From assembly GCF_000813965.1 (NCBI RefSeq), contig NZ_JWLI01000015.1, positions 1 through 35,490 on the forward strand: 35,490 bases of DNA. Reading direction: 5' to 3'. A model generated the notes under the pieces. The model was not told where the DNA came from. It saw nothing but the letters and a program-made list of their open reading frames with translations, and ran no database searches. The DNA is from Leisingera sp. ANG-M7. Lineage in GTDB: Bacteria; Pseudomonadota; Alphaproteobacteria; Rhodobacterales; Rhodobacteraceae. Shown piece by piece: positions 31,877 to 35,490 of the stretch; position 1 is the first letter of the stretch, and each line of letters starts with the position of its first letter. The translations under genes and the position numbers were made by a program.

Positions 31877-33307
31877 TTACCGCCTCACTCTGAAATCCCG
31901 CCCGATCGAAACAAAGACCGCATGCGACTGCGCCCGCGCCTCTGCAAGCTCTTCACGCATGCGGTAGCGGTACCCCGTTTTCAGCGACCAGTCTTCCGTC
32001 AGCGCGTAACTGTACTCCGCCGTGAAACTGGCCCGGTCGGTGCTGCCGCCGGCCTCATCGGTGACCGTGTAGCCCGCCTTGAGGCCGATACTGGAGAGGC
32101 CGTTGATTTCATGGACGTAGTCGAGCAGAAGGGCGGTTCTCAGCACATTCCCGTCGTCTTCGTCAAAATCCACCCAGCGCCGCAGCTGCGCATTGATGCC
32201 GCCGCGGGGCAGGTCCTGGCTCCAGGCCAGCGATCCGATGATCTCCGACCGGCCGAGGTCGGAATCCGCCGCCCCCAGCGTGGCGGACAGCGTCCCGGCC
32301 GGCAGTTCAAGGCTGCGGCCGGCCGTCAGGGTGCGGATGGTGCCGTCATCGGTGACATACTGTTCCGCTTCAGCCGTCACGGTGCCGTTGGGCATGTCCC
32401 GCTCAAGCCGCAGCAGGGCTTCCAGGCCGCTGCTGCGCGTGGTGACACCGAATTCCCGGGTATCGATCGCCGCATAGCCGGCATTTGCGTCCAGCCGCAG
32501 CACCGGGCTCAGCTCCACGCTCAGCCCGGCATAGCCGCGCGACGTGTCGCGCCGGGTCTGTTCTTCATCTTCCGCTTCATACAGCCCGTAGCCCAGCCCC
32601 AGGCGGGCGACGGCCACCGGCGACAGGCGGAAGCGCAGTTCCGTCTCCGCCTCGCTGCGGTCGGAGTCAAAAAGATCCGCATCCGATGTGTCCGAATAGC
32701 GCAAACCCAGGTAATCGGCACGGAACGACGCGCCGACAGGCGCCTCGCGGCCAAGCTCCAGCGCAACCCCCGCGGCATAGCGCTCCCGGTTGCCGGTGCC
32801 GTCCAGCCTGTCCAGATCCGGCGGCAGGTCGATCTGGCCGTCCTCATCGGTAATGTTGTCAAGCGGCTCCAGAAACTCGATATTTGTCTGCCGGTAGCCG
32901 GCCTCGGCCTTGAATTCCGCGTCTGCGCCCAGGCGGCCGTAGCTCAGCTCAAGGGTCTGATCGTCCAGCCCGGATTGCGTTCCCGGCCCGCTGGCGCCCC
33001 GCAGCACCCCCGAAGCAAGCAGCCCGAAGCGGTCCAGCGGGGTTCTCTTGGTCAGCCCGAAAGACAGCTCGGTCGAGGTAAAGACCGTGCTGCCGAGGCT
33101 GACAGGGTCAAGATCAAGGTTGTCGTTTGCTTCCAGCCCCTGGCTGAAGCCGAACACCATCTCGGTGCCGCTGTCCCCGGCTGCGGCTTGCGGCCTGCTT
33201 CCCTGAGCCGCCGCTGCGGTGCCGCTGTCCTGGGCCGCAACGGGCAGCATCCAGCATACGGAAACAGCGCCTGCCAGAACGCTTCGATTGACCAAATGCA
33301 GTTTCAC
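31877..33307 (-). CDS. Outer-membrane beta-barrel protein
   Basis: GTG 33307 is chosen because the product then opens with a clear signal peptide: VKLHLVNRS, a hydrophobic core and VAAQ before a likely cleavage near residue 26. An upstream start (33379) would put 24 Arg-rich residues before it and is unlikely. The mature part (about 450 residues) is made of alternating strands such as LELSYGRLG, LRADYLGLRY and TGYRYRMRE, which fits a barrel of roughly 16-18 strands. The last residues are RDFRVRR, so the usual final Phe is four residues in. Its place among EPS genes, and the absence of Wza, suggest a role in polymer exit or anchoring at the outer membrane, as AlgE does for alginate. A channel function cannot be seen directly. 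Confidence 0.8.
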   Translation of the reverse strand: MKLHLVNRSVLAGAVSVCWMLPVAAQDSGTAAAAQGSRPQAAAGDSGTEMVFGFSQGLEANDNLDLDPVSLGSTVFTSTELSFGLTKRTPLDRFGLLASGVLRGASGPGTQSGLDDQTLELSYGRLGADAEFKAEAGYRQTNIEFLEPLDNITDEDGQIDLPPDLDRLDGTGNRERYAAGVALELGREAPVGASFRADYLGLRYSDTSDADLFDSDRSEAETELRFRLSPVAVARLGLGYGLYEAEDEEQTRRDTSRGYAGLSVELSPVLRLDANAGYAAIDTREFGVTTRSSGLEALLRLERDMPNGTVTAEAEQYVTDDGTIRTLTAGRSLELPAGTLSATLGAADSDLGRSEIIGSLAWSQDLPRGGINAQLRRWVDFDEDDGNVLRTALLLDYVHEINGLSSIGLKAGYTVTDEAGGSTDRASFTAEYSYALTEDWSLKTGYRYRMREELAEARAQSHAVFVSIGRDFRVRR

Positions 33308-33535
33308 CAGTGTCCCAACCTTGCTTCTGTCTGTGCGCCGCGGTCCCGGCTGGCCCCGCCGCAAGTGCCGCCTGCGCATCTGCCCCGCCTGTCCCGCTCT
33401 TCAAAGAAGTGTGTACCGGTTTGCGCGCCGCGGACCGCAGAAAAGCTTCCGCGCGACGGGATTAGTTCTCCCCTGTATTGGGATTGCAACATGCGGCAGC
33501 CCGTCCCCGGGCAGCCCGGCCGCAGCCCCGCAGGA

Positions 33536-33554
33536 CGCCCCGGCCGACGGGGCG
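33536..33554 (-). terminator. GC hairpin just after manC
   Basis: CGCCCCG (33536-33542) and CGGGGCG (33548-33554) form a 7-bp stem with a five-base loop, 20 bases beyond the manC stop on the minus strand. No T-tract follows. It could partly separate manC from the barrel gene. Confidence 0.3.
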
Positions 33555-33573
33555 GAAAGAACGGGTCCTGACC

Positions 33574-34986
33574 CTAATCCCGGTTATAGACATCTTCATA
33601 GCGGACGATGTCGTCTTCGCCCAGATAGGCGCCGGTCTGCACCTCGATCAGATACATCGGGACCTTGCCGGTGTTTTCCATCCGGTGGACCTCCCCCAGG
33701 GGCACATAGACCGACTGGTTCTCCGTCAGCAGCTTGACGGTCTCGCCCACGGTCACCTGCGCCGTGCCGGCAACGACGATCCAATGCTCCGAACGATGCA
33801 TATGGCTTTGCAGGCTCAGGATTCCGCCCGGCTTGACCATGATCCGCTTGACCTGGAACCGCTCCCCGAGACACAGGGTTTCATACCATCCCCAGGGCCG
33901 GTGGAACCGGGGATATTCCCCGGCCTGCGGCACCCTGTTTGCCTTCAGAACCTCCACGGCTTTCTTGACGTCCTGGGCCTGATCCAGGCCGGCGACCAGA
34001 ACCGCATCCCGCATGGCCACCGCAACAATATTCTTCAGGCCCAGCCCAACCAGCTGGATATTGTCCTCTTCGCTCCGCAGCAGCGAATTCTCGCAGCCGA
34101 TCGCGGTCACCGGGCCCATTTCCGCCAAGCGGTCCGGCCCCTCTGCCGATATCGCGTGCAGGGAATCCCAGCTGCCCAGGTCGGACCAGTCAGAGGCCAG
34201 CGGCACCGTCACGATATTCCCGGCCTTGCCGATGACCGCATCGTCGATCGAGACCGCCCCGATCTCCTTGTAAGGCCTGGCGCCAAGCCGGAAGAACCCC
34301 AGATCTTCCTCCCCCTGCGCCACCGCCGCATCGCACAGCGCCAGCATATGCGGGGCATGCTGCCGGTAGGCCTCGAGGATATCGCAGACCCGGAACAGGA
34401 ACATCCCGGCATTCCACAGGACGTTGCCCTGCTCCAGCAGCCCGGCGGCTGTCTCCCGGTCCGGCTTTTCCAGGAAGCCGGACAGCGGCACCGCCTGCCC
34501 GGCGGCGGCCGGGGCCGCCAGCTTGAGGTAGCCAAAGCCCGTCTCGGGACGGTCCGGCGCAACCCCGAAGGTGACCAGCGCGCCCTCCTGCGCCGCCTTG
34601 GCCGCCACCGCCACCGAGGCAAGAAACCCTTCGGTGTCGCGGATCATGTGATCCGACGGCGCCACCAGCATCAGCGCCTCGGGCTGATCCTTGAGGATCA
34701 GCGCCGCCGCCAGCACCGCCGGGGCGGTGTTGCGCATGGCCGGCTCCAGGATGATGCGCCCGTCCAGGAGCCCCAATGCATCTGCCTGTTCCTCCACCAG
34801 AAAGCGGAAGTCCTCGTTGGTGACAAAGACCGGCGCATCGAAATCCGGGCCGCTGAGACGGGAGAGCGCACTTTGAAACAAGCTCTGTTTGCCTGCAAAT
34901 GCGGCAAACTGCTTCGGGAAAGCCCGCCGCGAGCTGGGCCAGAGCCGTGTTCCCGAACCGCCGCAAAGAATAACAGGATAAATCAT
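33574..34986 (-). CDS. manC: Mannose-1-phosphate guanylyltransferase / mannose-6-phosphate isomerase
   Basis: This 470-residue bifunctional enzyme (type II, AlgA/ManC) isomerises fructose-6-phosphate to mannose-6-phosphate and makes GDP-mannose from mannose-1-phosphate and GTP. The N-terminal domain shows GGSGTRLWPSS (9-19) with FPKQF, VAPSDHMI, and FLEKPDR. The C-terminal cupin has RPWGWYE, QSHMHRSEHW and GEVHRMEN, whose His and Glu residues bind the isomerase metal. The length fits the family. ATG 34986 is used because GGAGAG lies eight bases before it and the product begins exactly at MIYPVILCGG. It supplies GDP-mannose for this polymer; a phosphomannomutase would also be needed and is not in the window. 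Confidence 0.95.
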   Translation of the reverse strand: MIYPVILCGGSGTRLWPSSRRAFPKQFAAFAGKQSLFQSALSRLSGPDFDAPVFVTNEDFRFLVEEQADALGLLDGRIILEPAMRNTAPAVLAAALILKDQPEALMLVAPSDHMIRDTEGFLASVAVAAKAAQEGALVTFGVAPDRPETGFGYLKLAAPAAAGQAVPLSGFLEKPDRETAAGLLEQGNVLWNAGMFLFRVCDILEAYRQHAPHMLALCDAAVAQGEEDLGFFRLGARPYKEIGAVSIDDAVIGKAGNIVTVPLASDWSDLGSWDSLHAISAEGPDRLAEMGPVTAIGCENSLLRSEEDNIQLVGLGLKNIVAVAMRDAVLVAGLDQAQDVKKAVEVLKANRVPQAGEYPRFHRPWGWYETLCLGERFQVKRIMVKPGGILSLQSHMHRSEHWIVVAGTAQVTVGETVKLLTENQSVYVPLGEVHRMENTGKVPMYLIEVQTGAYLGEDDIVRYEDVYNRD

Positions 34987-35100
34987 TAAGCGCTCTCCAA
35001 ACACATTGTTCAGCTATCCCGAAACTATCCATGATCAATCTTTCACCTGCAAGAACAGCCGCTCGATCCGCGGCGTTTCAGGCTGCCGCCCGGTGTTTTG

Positions 35101-35118
35101 GCCCGGCAGAGGCCGGGC
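35101..35118. other. 7-bp stem-loop in the manC leader
   Basis: GCCCGGC (35101-35107), loop AGAG, GCCGGGC (35112-35118). It lies just downstream of the candidate manC promoter, near the predicted RNA start. It lacks a T-tract on either strand. Confidence 0.35.
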
Positions 35119-35123
35119 TGACG

Positions 35124-35152
35124 ATAAAAATTCAGCATAATACACATTACAA
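35124..35152 (-). promoter_or_regulatory. Candidate sigma-70 promoter for manC
   Basis: On the minus strand TTGTAA (35152-35147) and TTTTAT (35129-35124) are 17 bases apart in an AT-rich stretch. The predicted RNA would begin near 35117, about 130 bases before the manC start. Confidence 0.33.
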
Positions 35153-35192
35153 GAAGTAAATGCAGCACGCCCCCCGCCAGCCCCGGATGCTG

Positions 35193-35490
35193 TCAGAACA
35201 GGAAGTCATCCGCATCCAGCAGCCCGGGCTCTACGCCCGGCAGGAAAACCGAGCCGCTGCCCGTGCCGATCAGCGTGCCGCCCCCCGTGCCGGTGATCTG
35301 CAGCGCCGCAAAGCCGCCGTTCAGATCCAGCGCCCGCAAATCGATCCAATCCGTGTCCGGGGAAAAGTCGCCAACCGTGTCCCGGCCATGCGCGGCCCCG
35401 AAGACAAACACATCCGCCCCGGCGCCGCCCATCAGCAGGTCATGGCCCGCACCGCCCTCCAGCCGGTCGGCCCCGTCCCAGCCCCACAGC
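35193..35490 (-). CDS. 3' end of an RTX-type secreted protein (5'-partial)
   Basis: The frame is open to the right edge of the window, so the gene starts outside; the ATG at 35432 is internal. The visible 99 residues begin with Ca2+-binding RTX nonapeptides (LEGGAGHDLLMGGAGAD) and continue into FVFGAAHGRDTVGDFSPDTDWIDL, the form seen at the C-terminus of serralysins and related type I substrates. The protein ends ADDFLF, an acidic pair then hydrophobic residues, very like the DDFLLV end of the protein at 8685. It should be exported by a type I system in one step. Its main function lies in the part outside the window. Confidence 0.9.
   Translation of the reverse strand, partial: LWGWDGADRLEGGAGHDLLMGGAGADVFVFGAAHGRDTVGDFSPDTDWIDLRALDLNGGFAALQITGTGGGTLIGTGSGSVFLPGVEPGLLDADDFLF

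Noticed and set aside
31922-33571. 549-codon open frame on the plus strand
   Set aside because: It is antisense to the beta-barrel gene, which has a signal peptide and strand pattern; the plus-strand product is low complexity.
1-35490. tRNA, rRNA, insertion sequences or attachment sites
   Set aside because: None seen: no transposase or integrase-like frame, no tRNA-like cloverleaf that I could recognise by eye, and no flanking direct repeats.

Overview
The window looks like one large exopolysaccharide (EPS) assembly locus from a GC-rich marine alphaproteobacterium. The style (giant Ca2+-binding repeat proteins without N-terminal signals, RTX ends, sulfotransferases beside sugar genes, tightly overlapping genes) suggests Rhodobacterales, Roseobacter-type. 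That assignment is an inference from gene content; there is no rRNA or housekeeping marker here.

Layout. (1) Bases 1-7041: the 3' part of a giant modular extracellular protein whose start lies before the window. It has concanavalin-like modules, cadherin-like modules, a seven-bladed FG-GAP propeller and a secretion-type C-terminus. (2) 7156-8064: a lone GT2 glycosyltransferase. (3) 8685-11363: a secreted right-handed beta-helix protein with two LamG-like modules and a type I secretion-like tail, closed by a perfect terminator. (4) 11999-24477: the biosynthetic core. It holds a phosphoglycosyltransferase that primes synthesis, a PglK-type ABC flippase, a fused double GT4, a Wzy-type polymerase/ligase, a sulfotransferase, UDP-glucuronate decarboxylase (UDP-xylose synthase), two GT2 and two GT4 enzymes. 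From 14728 on most genes overlap, so one transcript is likely. (5) 24663-29202: a Wzc-like chain-length regulator/BY-kinase and two more glycosyltransferases, after a strong hairpin and a possible promoter. (6) 29368-30570: a second copy of the beta-helix domain, this time with an N-terminal membrane/signal segment. (7) On the minus strand, 30626-35490: a second sulfotransferase, an outer-membrane beta-barrel, ManC (GDP-mannose supply) and the 3' end of an RTX protein.

How it may work. ManC and the decarboxylase supply GDP-mannose and UDP-xylose. The primer enzyme and up to eight glycosyltransferase domains build a lipid-linked unit. The PglK-like ABC protein flips it, the Wzy-like protein polymerises it under Wzc control, and two sulfotransferases sulfate it. 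Two closely related beta-helix proteins, exported by apparently different routes, probably bind or modify the polymer in two compartments. No Wzx, Wza or type I secretion machinery is visible in the window.

The most interesting points are the hybrid PglK/Wzy/Wzc logic, the twin beta-helix proteins with different export signals, the exact 1215-bp super-repeat in the giant protein, and a non-canonical Walker A' motif in the BY-kinase. All domain calls come from reading the sequence; no database search was run.
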